Positions 34,675-45,925 of a DNA stretch of 64,000 nt are shown here, piece after piece. Every line of letters starts with the position of its first letter. The first letter of the stretch is position 1. Source of the stretch: Zoroaster sp. YZ-2022 (lineage: Eukaryota; Echinodermata; Asteroidea; Forcipulatida; Zoroasteridae); assembly GCA_029582265.1 (NCBI GenBank), contig CM055822.1:1860001-1924000 (forward strand), given 5' to 3'. Below the pieces are notes generated by a model. It was not told the origin of the DNA. It was given only the letters and a program-made list of their open reading frames with translations, and did no database searches. The position numbers and the translations under genes are program-made.

Positions 34675-34856
34675 GCGGCGTAGCCACGGGGGGCCTGGGG
34701 GGGCACGTGCCCTCCCACAAATTTCCAGTGCCCCCCCAGGTGCCCCCCCACGAAAAATCCTCATAGTGCCCCAAAAAACAGAAAAGATAAAGAAAAGGGA
34801 AAAACCCATACCCCCTGTGCCCCCCCACTGAAAAAGTCCTGGCTACGCCGCTGGAC
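34675..34856. mobile_element. CAGCGGCGTAGCC MITE, copy 2
   Basis: The ends CAGCGGCGTAGCC and GGCTACGCCGCTG are a perfect 13-bp inverted repeat; the body is G/C-strand asymmetric. 'tggtgtcc' is present beside both ends, an approximately 8-bp target duplication, which would fit hAT elements. It is related to 6952-7154. Confidence 0.8.
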
Positions 34857-34917
34857 TGGTGTCCTAAACTATAAGAAAAATATCAATTCGTTTGAAAGGG
34901 TCACCAGAAGAGTTGCC

Positions 34918-35048
34918 TTCTGTCCTGAACCTCCCTGTCTTATTCCTCTGTCCTGAACCTCCCTGTTTTATTCCTCTGTCCTGAACCTCCCTGTCTTATT
35001 CCTCTGTCCTTAACCTCCCTGTCTTATTCCTCTGTCCTGAACCTCCAT
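34918..35048. repeat. 28-bp tandem repeat, ~4.7 units
   Basis: The unit CTGTCCTGAACCTCCCTG plus TCTTATTCCT is repeated with one or two changes per unit. Confidence 0.88.
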
Positions 35049-37012
35049 GACTTATATCTCTCAAAGGAAGGAGGTGGATGACCGACATAAAAACAACTTA
35101 TGCTACAAGACCCCCAACATATCAGTGGTTCTCTATTCCTCACAGACCTTTAAGACGTCACTGCGTGCGTCTACTTTATGCGTATTGTATGCTGCGTGCA
35201 GCTAAACTCTCAAAATAATGTGTGCGAAGTGTCTAAACAGTTGAGTAAGATCGGTTCGATGGGAATAAGCGCTTTTAAAGATTAGGGTTGACTGATTTAT
35301 TTGTTTAAAACTACAAGCACTCGTGTAACTTAGGCAAATCGTCTCTTGAAAAAATCTTACAAAATGTTGGAAGATTGACAAGATGAATTCACTCACATGA
35401 TATACAATCCACCCTTTCAAATAATATTTCATACGCCTTTTATGATTCATGCTTATTATATAATTTATGTATATTTGTGGAAATAGTGTAATAAACACAA
35501 ATAGAAACAAATAATAGAAACAAATAATAGAAACAAATAATGAACTATTCAGTTTTGCATTTCGTCCCCCAAAATGTAACAAGCCCCCTCTAGCGTCGAC
35601 TACAGTACAACAGAATTGTAAAGCTTTTGATTAAAAAAATCTTCCTTGTTCTGACTATTACACCCGTAATTTCTGAAAATTGGTATGGGATGGGAGTGGG
35701 GGTTTACTGGAAAATAAATAATTGGAAATTACACATTGACAAGATATTCGTCGTACTATGGTTTTAAAACAAATAAGTCCCATATTTATATATTTATTTA
35801 TGGTAAACCAATGCATAACTTTGTATTGAAACTATTAATTACCCTAATCCTTAACCATGCTTTTGTGAAATGTCTAATGTTGAACTATTTGAAGTAAACA
35901 TTTTCAGAAACAAAATAAAAATTTGGGCGATACAACATTAATTACAAACTTTCACTGTTGTAAATTTACATTTATCGTTGTTATTGTTGTTTTTAAATTA
36001 AGACCTTACACCTATGGTTACTATTTAATTATGATTATTAATTATCAATTTACAATTTTTTTGGAAATATGTATGAGGTGTATAATAATATGCACACCAT
36101 GCACGTTATGCCCGTGACTCCTCCCACTCTACAACTTGCGTTGGGAAGACGTCATCTCATAAATATTCATACCGTATGCACTTATTAATTGATACGGAAG
36201 GTATAAAAAGGGAACTATTGGCTAGTCGGTGATTATATCGGGCAACATTCGTCAGTGCAAATACTATGACAAGATTATTTAAGAGGACCATAATTATTTT
36301 CCCTAAGTGGACCTTAAGTCTACTTTAAAATAATACTTTAAAATAATAAGCAAAGGTCCCAAATATTATAAAATGCGCTGTATAAATCTTAGTAAATATT
36401 GATACTCATTGACTCTGATATTACCATCTTTGTTTTGTCTTCATAATGTGTGATGTTCCAGTGTGGCGCACCAGTTCCCGCTTTCACGCTTCAATGCACT
36501 AATCCTCCAGCAATGAAACTGCAGTACGTTTCATTATTAAGCGTTTAAAGAAATTTTGTAAATCAGTTTAACACACTTGTTATGTAAAATTGTAATACAG
36601 CAAATTGTTGGAAATAGAGTTGCCATTTTGCTGTAAATTAAATTTTTTTTTTACAGTGTATGCTAAGTCGACTTAATATCTCATAATTATGAACTATTTC
36701 TTTATTCTTTGCAACTTACTTTTTGCCTCGATGTTATAATAATGAGATTGGCCCTTTAATGTGCGTGATGACGGTGTTTCTTGATGACGGTGGTGAATAT
36801 GATGACATGCGTACCGTACAAACACAGTTGCACACCTATACGTTGCTAGTGACTCTTTGTGTTGTCAAGCATTGTAACACATCCATACAGTGCTATAGTG
36901 ACTCTTATTAATAGTTTGAAGCCAAAAGATTGGGAAATCAGAATGACAGTGGTAAACATCAAAACTGGATCCGACTGATTTCATCTTACAAGGTTTGTGT
37001 TCCTCAGTTATC
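35049..37012. other. Non-coding interval and duplicated exon-1 upstream region
   Basis: No gene. From about 36690 the sequence matches the upstream region of exon 1 at 24238, with an internal deletion of roughly 200 bp compared with the first copy. Confidence 0.5.
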
Positions 37013-37079
37013 ATGGGTACCCTTCACCATATCACCGGTGTGCTGCCTCTCGTGATTCTGGCGTCCATCGTGTTGGTCG
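37013..37079 (+). CDS. Signal-peptide exon 1, second copy
   Basis: 67 nt, ATG to a GTGAGT donor, differing from 24238-24304 by two bases (R4L and a silent change). The flanks are also duplicated. No matching exon 2 or 3 is visible on the + strand between here and the window end. It may be an orphan first exon, an alternative start of a gene continuing beyond the window, or the start of a gene whose later exons were lost when satellites and the virus-like element came in. The intact frame and donor argue that it is recent. Confidence 0.7.
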
Positions 37080-37941
37080 GTGAGTTATTTTTTTAAAGAA
37101 TAAACCTGGAGACCAAAACTTAACATAAATGAAAGTAATTGCATTTTTATTTCGTTCCTGATCCGTTCCAGTAGTGGTATTAGATACCCACTTAATTTGC
37201 AAATCATGAAATCAATCTTCACAAAGGTTTATAACTACTTCAAACAAGCATGCTTGGAAGACGCTATCAGATATTTTCCAGGTTTAAATAACATGACACC
37301 TTTTCTGGTATTGAGTGAAAGTATTTTCAAGACATAATTAACTGTAGAAGATTGATCCGTTTTATGCTGCGTGGTTTTATGTATAAATGCACTAACATTT
37401 TGGTTCGAGGGTATCAAAGAAGGGAACTATTGACTAGTTGGTGATTATATCGGGCAGCATTCCGCAGTACAAATATCATGGCATGATTATTTGACGTCAC
37501 TGATGTGTCTAATATTTGCCGTGTAAAATTGGCCGAATTTAATTTTGAGAAACTTTTAGGATTGCTTTTTCTGAACAGATCACATTATGAGCCACTTAAG
37601 GATTACTCTATGACCTTGATTATACATACTGATCCTTTTTGGGTTTGCATTGTGGGGTGGGTTACATTATTTTATAGCCATTTTGGTATTACATTATGAT
37701 CCCAATTAAATTATACACCGAACTATATCTACATTGAACCGTACGTTTGAAGCAATTAAGCTTGCTCGCGCCAGGCATTCCATAGTATAAGCAATCATTC
37801 AATTATATAATACAGGCCAAACTACTCCAAAACATTGCCTTGTTGCTGTCAATATATAAACATTACGTTTATAATACATATGATAGCTGCTGGAAACCAC
37901 ACAAAGCAAACACTGGTCTTAGGGGGCTCCAAGCAAATATC
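37080..37941. other. Non-coding interval
   Basis: Sequence after the exon is partly similar to intron 1 after 24305 ('gggaactattg' blocks also at 24622 and 36211). No coding signal. Confidence 0.45.
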
Positions 37942-38010
37942 AGGAAGTAAGGTCAAATTGGGGTCACTTTTTGTAAATATCTTTTGCCAATAAAAGATCT
38001 GTGGTTGTTG
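37942..38010. repeat. Single unit fragment of the 148-bp satellite
   Basis: 'caggaagtaaggtcaaattg' and 'gtggttgttgaga' match the units at 13292-14090. It directly abuts the GAA tract. Confidence 0.8.
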
Positions 38011-38013
38011 AGA

Positions 38014-38297
38014 GAAGAAGAAGAAGAAGAAGAAGAAGAAGAAGAAGAAGAAGAAGAAGAAGAAGAAGAAGAAGAAGAAGAAGAAGAAGAAGAAGAAGAA
38101 GAAGAAGAAGAAGAAGAAGAAGAAGAAGAAGAAGAAGAAGAAGAAGAAGAAGAAGAAGAAGAAGAAGAAGAAGAAGAAGAAGAAGAAGAAGAAGAAGAAG
38201 AAGAAGAAGAAGAAGAAGAAGAAGAAGAAGAAGAAGAAGAAGAAGAAGAAGAAGAAGAAGAAGAAGAAGAAGAAGAAGAAGAAGAAGAAGAAGAAGA
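38014..38297. repeat. (GAA)n trinucleotide tract, ~95 units
   Basis: About 284 bp of nearly uninterrupted GAA. It creates artefact ORFs of poly-Glu, poly-Arg, poly-Leu and poly-Phe on both strands. Such pure, long GAA/TTC tracts can form triplex (H-) DNA. Confidence 0.97.
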
Positions 38298-38649
38298 GTA
38301 GTTTCGGGCACATACCCGAACACCAAATTACAGTTAAATTTCACTGACTGTAACCATTGTGCTGTTACTATACGCCGAACACGGTTCGTAGGTGTAGCAC
38401 GGCCAAACTGTCACCGTGAGTGGCCAGCTCAGTCATGGGCCTTGGTCCGTGTGCCGTGCTCCCGTGCGCAACCACTGCTCCACCCATGCAATAGCTTAGC
38501 ACCCCAGTAAGCATTATCCCTAGAACAACGCCCTCCTTTCTGAGTTGTCACTCACTTTACTTTCGTCAAATACCTTTCCTTATATGGAACATGGACCTGT
38601 TGTATACCATGACTTTGCACACGTTTCTAGCCTTAGACGCGGAAGGCAA

Positions 38650-39356
38650 CCCAGCTAACATGCATACGTTGGGCCGACGTTGGTGAACGTCGGATAAGTC
38701 GGAGTCAAAATACGGACGTTGTACGGACGTTGGCTGAACGTCTTGTAGTTCCAGGTAAATTTATAAACGTTGCACTAACGTTGGAAAATGTTGTGTAGTA
38801 TAATAGGTCTATTTTCAATGTTGGCACAACGTAGCTATAATTTAGACAACCTAACGTCGGCGCATTATGGTTGTGCCGACGTTGGCAAAAATTATGCAGT
38901 ATACGAGGTGAATTTCCAACGTTGGCACCACGTTATTATAATGTGGGTAATGTAACGTCGGCGCATCATGATTTTGCCGACGTTGGCAAATGTTGTCAAG
39001 TATACAAAGTCGATTTCCAACGTTGGCACAACGTAAGTTTAATATGGGCAACCTAACGTCGGCGCGTTATGGTTGTGCCGACGTTGCTTAATGTTGTGCA
39101 GTAAAATAGGTCTATTTTCAACGTTGCCACAACGTAGTTACAGTGTATGACCAATACCTTGTACAAACGTTAGGCATGCTGACGTTGGCCCAACATGTCC
39201 CGACGTTGTGGGGACATTGGCCCAACGTTGGCCCAACATCTTTGACGTTGGCCCGATGGAAAAGCTAACGTCAAGGCGACGTCCATTGCCAATGTTAGGC
39301 CAACCGTAAATTCTTATGTTGGCCAACGTTGGGCCGACGTATGTATGTTAGCTGGG
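38650..39356. mobile_element. Foldback element with ACGTTGG/ACGTCGG repeats
   Basis: The ends CCCAGCTAACATGCATACGT and ACGTATGTATGTTAGCTGGG are inverted repeats. The interior is filled with inverted and direct copies of CCAACGTTGG and CGACGTTGG and three units of about 120 bp (starting near 38850, 38955 and 39053) beginning 'taacgtcggcgc'. It is non-coding and strongly palindromic. Confidence 0.85.
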
Positions 39357-39700
39357 AAGCTTCTCATTGGCTAAGACGCTAGGCTAATGTTTTATTCATT
39401 CCTAGGCCCCATATTTCTATATAAACCCAGAGATTTCCTGATCTCGGCGAAGTGCGGTTCCGAATAATATCTATGCGACTCGATCCGATCCATGACAGTG
39501 CGGTGTACCAAACTATTACAGTCCAGTGCCTCGTTCGTTGAACCAATGGTGCAGTGCGTCGATATGATCATTGGTTCGCCCAGCTAATGCAGTCTAATAC
39601 ACACTCTGGCCCCGTCCAGACAACCCGTGTAGCCAAGCCCCGGTGGTTCCCGTCGTCGAGACTGACCAGCCGTCCGTCTCTCGGTGTAGCAGTGCCCGTA

Positions 39701-41286
39701 CTGAGGTGCTATCTATTTAGTATATTTATGTCTGAGGTGCTATCTATTTAGTACATTTATGTTTGAGGTGCTATCTATTTAGCACATTTATGTCTTAGGT
39801 GCTATCTATTTAGCACATTTATGTCTGAGGTGCTATCTATTTAGCACATTTATGTCTTAGGTGCTATCTATTTAGCACATTTATGTCTTAGGTGCTATCT
39901 ATTTAGTACATTTATGTCTGAGGTGCTATCTATTTAGTACATTTATGTCTGAGGTGCTATCTATTTAGCACATTTATGTCTGAGGTGCTATCTAATTAGC
40001 ACATTTATGTCTTAGGTGCTATCTATTTAGTACATTTATGTCTGAGGTGCTATCTATTTAGCACATTTATGTCTTAGGTGCTATCTATTTAGTACATTTA
40101 TGTCTGAGGTGCTATCTATTTAGTACATTTATGTCTGAGGTGCTGTCTATGTAGCACATTTATGTCTGAGGTGCTATCTAATTAGCACATTTATGTCTTA
40201 GGTGCTATCTATTTAGCACATTTATGTCTGAGGTGCTATCTATTTAGTACATTTATGTCTGAGGTGCTATCTATTTAGCACATTTATGTCTGAGTTGCTA
40301 TCTATTTAGTACATTTATGTGTGAGGTGCTATCTATTTAGCACATTTATGTCTGAGGTGCTATCTATTTAGCACATTTATGTCTGAGGTGCTATCTATTT
40401 AGTACATTTATTATCTGAGGTGCTATCTATTTAGTACATTTATGTCCGAGGTGCTATCTATTTAGCACATTTATGTCTGAGGTGCTATCTATTTAGTACA
40501 TTTATGTCCGAGCTGCTATCTATTTAGCACATTTATGTCTTAGGTGCTATCTATTTAGCACATTTATGTCTGAGGTGCTATCTATTTAGTACATTTATGT
40601 CTGAGGTGCTATCTATTTAGCACATTTATGTCTGAGGTGCTATCTAATTAGCACATTTATGTCTTAGGTGCTATCTATTTAGTACATTTATGTCTGAGGT
40701 GCTATCTATTTAGCACATTTATGTCTTAGGTGCTATCTATTTAGTACATTTATGTCTGAGGTGCTATCTATTTAGTACATTTATGTCTGAGGTGCTATCT
40801 ATTTAGCACATTTATGTCTGAGGTGCTATCTATTTAGCACATTTATGTCTGAGGTGCTATCTATTTAGTACATTTATTATCTGAGGTGCTATCTATTTAG
40901 TACATTTATGTCTGAGGTGCTATCTATTTAGCACATTTATGTCTGAGGTGCTATCTATTTAGTACATTTATGTCCGAGGTGCTATCTATTTAGCACATTT
41001 ATGTCTTAGGTGCTATCTATTTAGCACATTTATGTCTGAGGTGCTATCTATTTAGTACATTTATGTCTGAGGTGCTATCTATTTAGCACATTTATGTCTT
41101 AGGTGCTATCTATTTAGCACATTTATGTCTGAGGTGCTATCTATTTAGCACATTTATGTATGAGGTGCTATCTATTTAGTACATTTATGTCTGAGGTGCT
41201 ATCTATTTAGTACATTTATGTTTGAGGTGTTATCTATTTAAATTTTAGCACATTTATGTCTGAGGTGCTATCTATTTAGTACATTT
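39701..41286. repeat. 31-bp satellite, ~51 units, with higher-order periodicity
   Basis: The unit GAGGTGCTATCTATTTAG plus YACATTTATGTCT is repeated without break for about 1.6 kb. Units differ at a few diagnostic sites (CTGAGG/CTTAGG, GTA/GCA, ATTTAG/AATTAG). A 32-bp variant (CATTTATTATCTGAGG) recurs 466 bp apart (40411, 40877), and an AATTAG variant likewise (about 40180, 40646), so 15-unit blocks were duplicated. Confidence 0.95.
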
Positions 41287-41864
41287 GTGGCCCGCTCTAC
41301 AAAAAAGGGTATTATGTCGCACAAATAAAAAAATTAGTTATATATATAGTTCAATTGGTCACATTACAAGCTTTAATTTGGTACAGGTTTGACCCCTGTG
41401 GCATTTTGCATTCTGGCGATATATTAATAATTTGCATATTCATATTTTACAATGTAACGAAAGTGCTTTCAGAGATAGAGCCCTTTAAACATACTAAGTG
41501 GAAAAAGAAATGAGCTAAAAATATACTCTCTTGAATGCCCATAGCAACAGTTATGTTATTGATAGCGGGTGTTAAAACCGTATCACTACGAAAGCATAAC
41601 ATTGGTGGTTTTTTTCCTCTAAAACGGACAAAGAGTAAAACAAAAGATGAAAACAATGCACACAAAAACGTTTGTTTTTTCATCTTTATTCATCAATATT
41701 AATATTTCTGAAAATAAATTATGAAAATATTGATATTATAGAAGCCAACAAACCCACACAAAAAATCAGTTTGTGAAGATTTGTTCACCCGTCTCCACAC
41801 AGAACAGCCCTTTACGTGTAATAGCATAGCGCGACTTAATACCCTTTTTCGTAGAGCTGGTCAC
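41287..41864. mobile_element. MITE-like element inserted in the 31-bp satellite
   Basis: Ends GTGGCCCGCTCTACAAAAAA and GTGACCAGCTCTACGAAAAA (read inward) are inverted repeats of about 34 bp, sharing GGGTATTA further in. The satellite resumes directly after it at 41865. There is no transposase. Confidence 0.82.
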
Positions 41865-41930
41865 ATTATGTCTGAGGTGCTATCTATTTAGCACATTTAT
41901 GTCTGAGGTGCTATCTATTTAGTACAATTA
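41865..41930. repeat. 31-bp satellite remnant after the insertion
   Basis: About two units of the same 31-bp repeat continue the array on the far side of the MITE. Confidence 0.9.
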
Positions 41931-44539
41931 ATCATATTATTTTGCAAATTAAATGGTGTCCTCCAGCTGTTTGAATATGAAAAATCTGAAAGCATGTTCA
42001 CTCTTTTCTCGTTTCTCGTGAAATAAGCTAAATGCTTCACAGATTGGTTTGTATACAAATCTCTTTATTCTTAAAATACTGGAGACATTTCACCAACAGT
42101 CTTTAAGACCTTACCTCCGGTAGGTTCCCGGTAACAATACTGGATTCTATTAGCGACATCTCCATCGCTCAAAGCTAAAATTACGTCTTAATTGTTAATC
42201 TGGAAACCATGGTAAAATTTGAAAAAAGTTTTTTGTTTTTCTGAAAAGTGTGAGTAGACTTTTACGGGTCAAGTCTGACTGCTAATAAATAGTTATTTCA
42301 AAGTTGATGACCAGTTGTGACAGTTCACATTTATTTCACAGTTGACATTTATTAATAGTTCATTTATAATGTTACTTTCCTTCCGTTTTCTGATTCAATT
42401 GATACAATTTTATGTTGGATGTTAGTAACCTAGAATAGATTCAGTTATTTGTGACTGGATTATTTTACTTTCTATCTGATTATTGTTTAATTCTTAACAT
42501 TTTACTTTATTGCATTTCCCACTTTTGTATTGTTGCTGATTCAGTTAGATCAGTTTGCTTACACTTTTACTGTAATGAGAGGTTTTAAAAATCGTCTAGT
42601 TTCCACTGATCATTTTGTTGTAAACCTTGTTGTTAAGGATGAATATTTCCGAGTTGTTTGTAAATTCATAGCTCCATCACCATTGTTCAGTCACTGTGAG
42701 AAACCCTAAATTCACTGTATCATCCTGGTTACAAGTAGTCCAGATTTTAAGACTTTTTAGGCTTATGTCTTCAGCTGAGTGAAACTGCAATTTTCTTAGT
42801 TTCCATATCAATTGTTAGTACCGATAGTTATACTATTGTTAAATCCACTACTGATTTTATTGATACTGTATTGCAAACGCACAGTGTGTATATTATTGTC
42901 TATTCAGGCCATAGTATAATTGATCTGTGAACACTTCACTATCATCAGCCAATGTATGGTCCTGGGTGGGTTTGTTTACATTCCAAGTTTCTGGTAAAGT
43001 CATCAACTCCAGGTCTGGCTATAGGGACTTTGTTTTGGTAGCTTATTAGTATGTTAGGGCTCAGTAGCCAGAGATTTAAGTGTTTTTGGACTGATAGAAG
43101 ACGCTTAATGTTAATAATTCATCCCACTTGTAGAAGAAACTTATATGTCACACAAGTAAATACTCCATGTGTTCATTTTAGGGTATTATCTTTAAAGTTA
43201 TTTGTGTACAACTTATTTAACTTAATATCTAGGTTACTCACAAAAAATCACAAGTAATTTTGTTTAACTTGAAAAACGGGATGCCATTTGGTAAGTGGAA
43301 CACACATCACGTGCCATCCTTTTTTCCCATATTGTAGGACAAATCTTCCAATATTTTGTCATCCACTTAGCAAAATATTTCACTCCGTGAAATATTCTGC
43401 TACAGTTTTGCTCAAATGCATCCAATATCTGTATATTAAAATCCAAACAACATAATACATCCAAACAACATGTTCACATTGGATGCACAAACAATTTAAA
43501 TAACGTTAATAATTTTACTTTAAAAAACAACTCTGTGTCAAATAAATGTACTGTGGAATGGATGATAATCTGAACAAAGGGGTAGGCCAACAATCAGCAG
43601 GCATAGTATTTCCTTTTTATTCAGTGAGTTTTCCCTATGGAAGTACTATTTGAGACACATTCACTTACATTATGGGGTACTGGCCGCCGCGATCTTGGCC
43701 TTCCTCCATGGTACAATGGAAGGTAATATACTGTCGGGATTAGGAATTCATGAATATGTATGAGACGTCTGATTGGCTGAAATATCGCGGGATGGCAATT
43801 CTCGTTTGCAGAAAAAAAATCGGGCCGCAGCTACACAATAGAAACTTAAGGGAAGACTATTTTGGAAAAAACACAACGTACAGAAAAATGGACGAGACTG
43901 TCGATTTGTTCTAAGACTGAACAAGATGAAGCAGAGTCCATTCTGGCATTTATCCATTTATTTACAATACAACCAATTGTAAACCGTAATGTATCCTAAG
44001 ATTTTAAAGTTCGATACTTGCTTTTAATGTTGTCTTATAGTAGTGTTATTTAAGATGTATCGCTCATGTTTTCCGATATTTTAACGGCAATGTATGAAAA
44101 TTTACTTTTCATTGGAACATTTTTATTTTACTTGAGGAAGGGAAAACAAATTAGTTATACATAAGTACTGACGTTAATTTATAGTGGGTCCCGTCATAAA
44201 TTCATTTTGGAACATGTTTAATGTTAAACTTCTGACAACTATTCTGAGAAATATCTCATTTCAAAATATTTGTTTACCTTTCAAAAAGGAAATGATCAAT
44301 CTTCCCTGAACAATAGTGTGACGTCAGATAAATAGTTTAAACTCGGCTGCTGATGCTTTTGTTTCAAAACTACTGTTCTACAATTTCGTATACTTTAGGC
44401 TTTCTTTATTAAATATCGAGTTTCAAACGATTCGCTTAATTGTTGGCCTATTTGATGACGTTTGTTGAAATAAATATTGCTTGTTTGTATTCGGTAATAT
44501 TAAGACTTTGCATGGTGAAAAGGAAAAGTAAATACTGTT
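41931..44539. other. Non-coding interval
   Basis: No gene or strong repeat was recognised in these 2.6 kb; the sequence is AT-rich and unique by eye. Confidence 0.4.
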
Positions 44540-44695
44540 TGCGGTGACACCATGTAAGTAGTAAATAGTTCAGAAAAAAACCGATTGGTTACAACTCGAC
44601 TTTTCGATCAGTATGCTCTGATCTTTTCTGATCGTCTCATGAAGACCATCAGAGCAAACTGATCGAAACGTCGAGTTGTAACCAACCGGATCTTT
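44540..44695. mobile_element. GGTGACACCATGT MITE / palindrome
   Basis: 'gttacaactcgacttttcga' and 'tcgaaacgtcgagttgtaac' are inverted around 'gatcagtatgctctgatc'. The left end matches 11229 and 14382. It is the fullest copy of the inner part of this family. Confidence 0.72.
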
Positions 44696-45796
44696 ACTTT
44701 TTGGGTAATATTTGAAAACAAACTATAGTCATTATATATAGTCCAGGTTTACACTTTCTAGACCTTTTCTAGACCTAGACCATGGGGATGATTTCCCACC
44801 GTGCAAAAGTGTGTGTATTTGTATGCAGGGTTTGTACTTTTTGTACTTCTCCACATAACATCAAGATGTTTTTATTTTTATTTTTAGATGAATAAGATAT
44901 GAGATTAAATGTTAATGCCTTATTAAAAATTAATCAAATTAAGAATTTTTCTGCTGACATCTCAAAATATCAGATTTTGTGGTTTCTTGTCATAGATATG
45001 TGTACATTTTGTGCTCAGCCAGCGCAGTTTAACCTTTGGGATCTTTTGTAAACAAGTGATGTCATTGGTCACATTGTTTATAAAATGTTTGTGTTTGACC
45101 TTGGGGTTAAATATGGTAGACTGTAATTTAAATACATTTACATTAAAAGCTATCGAAAAGAATGGACCCTTAAAGGGCATATGCAATATAAATGAATTAA
45201 CTTGAAAACAAAGTGCTGAACTCCGCGACCAGTTGGCATTACTGCACTAATTGACAATTTTCGGGTGCCTGCCTTTTTGATTAAATTTTTGGCACTTATT
45301 GGTATCTATGCAAATGAAATGTTTGCATGAGCCTATTCATGAGCGGGATCATTATGAAATATCATGGTTAGTTAGTGCTTAACAATTAGACGATTTTTGG
45401 TTTTTTTCACCAATTAGTTTGCTGTTGTGTTCTCCTGGTCACTGAGCAATTGTTTTCCATCAATCGAGGTCTCTGCATGCTTTATATATTGGGCACGTTT
45501 AAGCCGTCTTGAGAACGCCATCTATCTGTTTATTTGTTATCTAAACGTCATGCCCTGTTTGTGAGAAAGCTTTAATTGTAAACAAAGTTTCTTGACCTAT
45601 AAATACGGGCACGTCTGGGAATGTTTCTTACAACATCTCCGAGCGAAGTACATAAGTGAAGACATTATCCTTGATATAAACCAGATCATTGATGATCATC
45701 ATTCTCCACCACAAGGCAAAACTTTCAAAACGAAGGCAAAATTTAAAAAATACGACAAAACAAAGCACTATTTTTTCTCTCTCTATTTGTCTTTGT
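44696..45796. other. Non-coding interval
   Basis: No gene is supported. A 110-codon ORF begins at 45592 but its second half is SINE, so I do not count it. Confidence 0.4.
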
Positions 45797-45925
45797 GGAG
45801 TGTCATAGCCGAGCGGTCTGGCTTGCCGGGCTCAAGTTCTGGTGTTGGCAGCGGAGTGTGGGTTCGAGTCCCGGCCGTGACACTTGTGTCCTTGAGCAAG
45901 ACACTTAACCATAATTGCTTATAGG
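45797..45925 (+). mobile_element. tRNA-Leu-derived SINE, 3'-truncated
   Basis: The head 'gtgtcatagccgagcggtct' through 'gggttcgagtcccggccgtg' and the core 'ccttgagcaagacacttaac' match 11893 onward. It is cut after 'ataattgctta'. Confidence 0.8.

Noticed and set aside
37849..38510. Long ORFs of poly-Glu, poly-Arg, poly-Leu and poly-Phe
   Set aside because: They are only the GAA/TTC repeat read in different frames.
39701..41286. CRISPR-like regular repeat
   Set aside because: Contiguous 31-bp units without unique spacers: a satellite.
45592..45924. 110-codon ORF with a plausible N-terminus
   Set aside because: Its last third is the SINE head, so the ORF is partly repeat and has no support.
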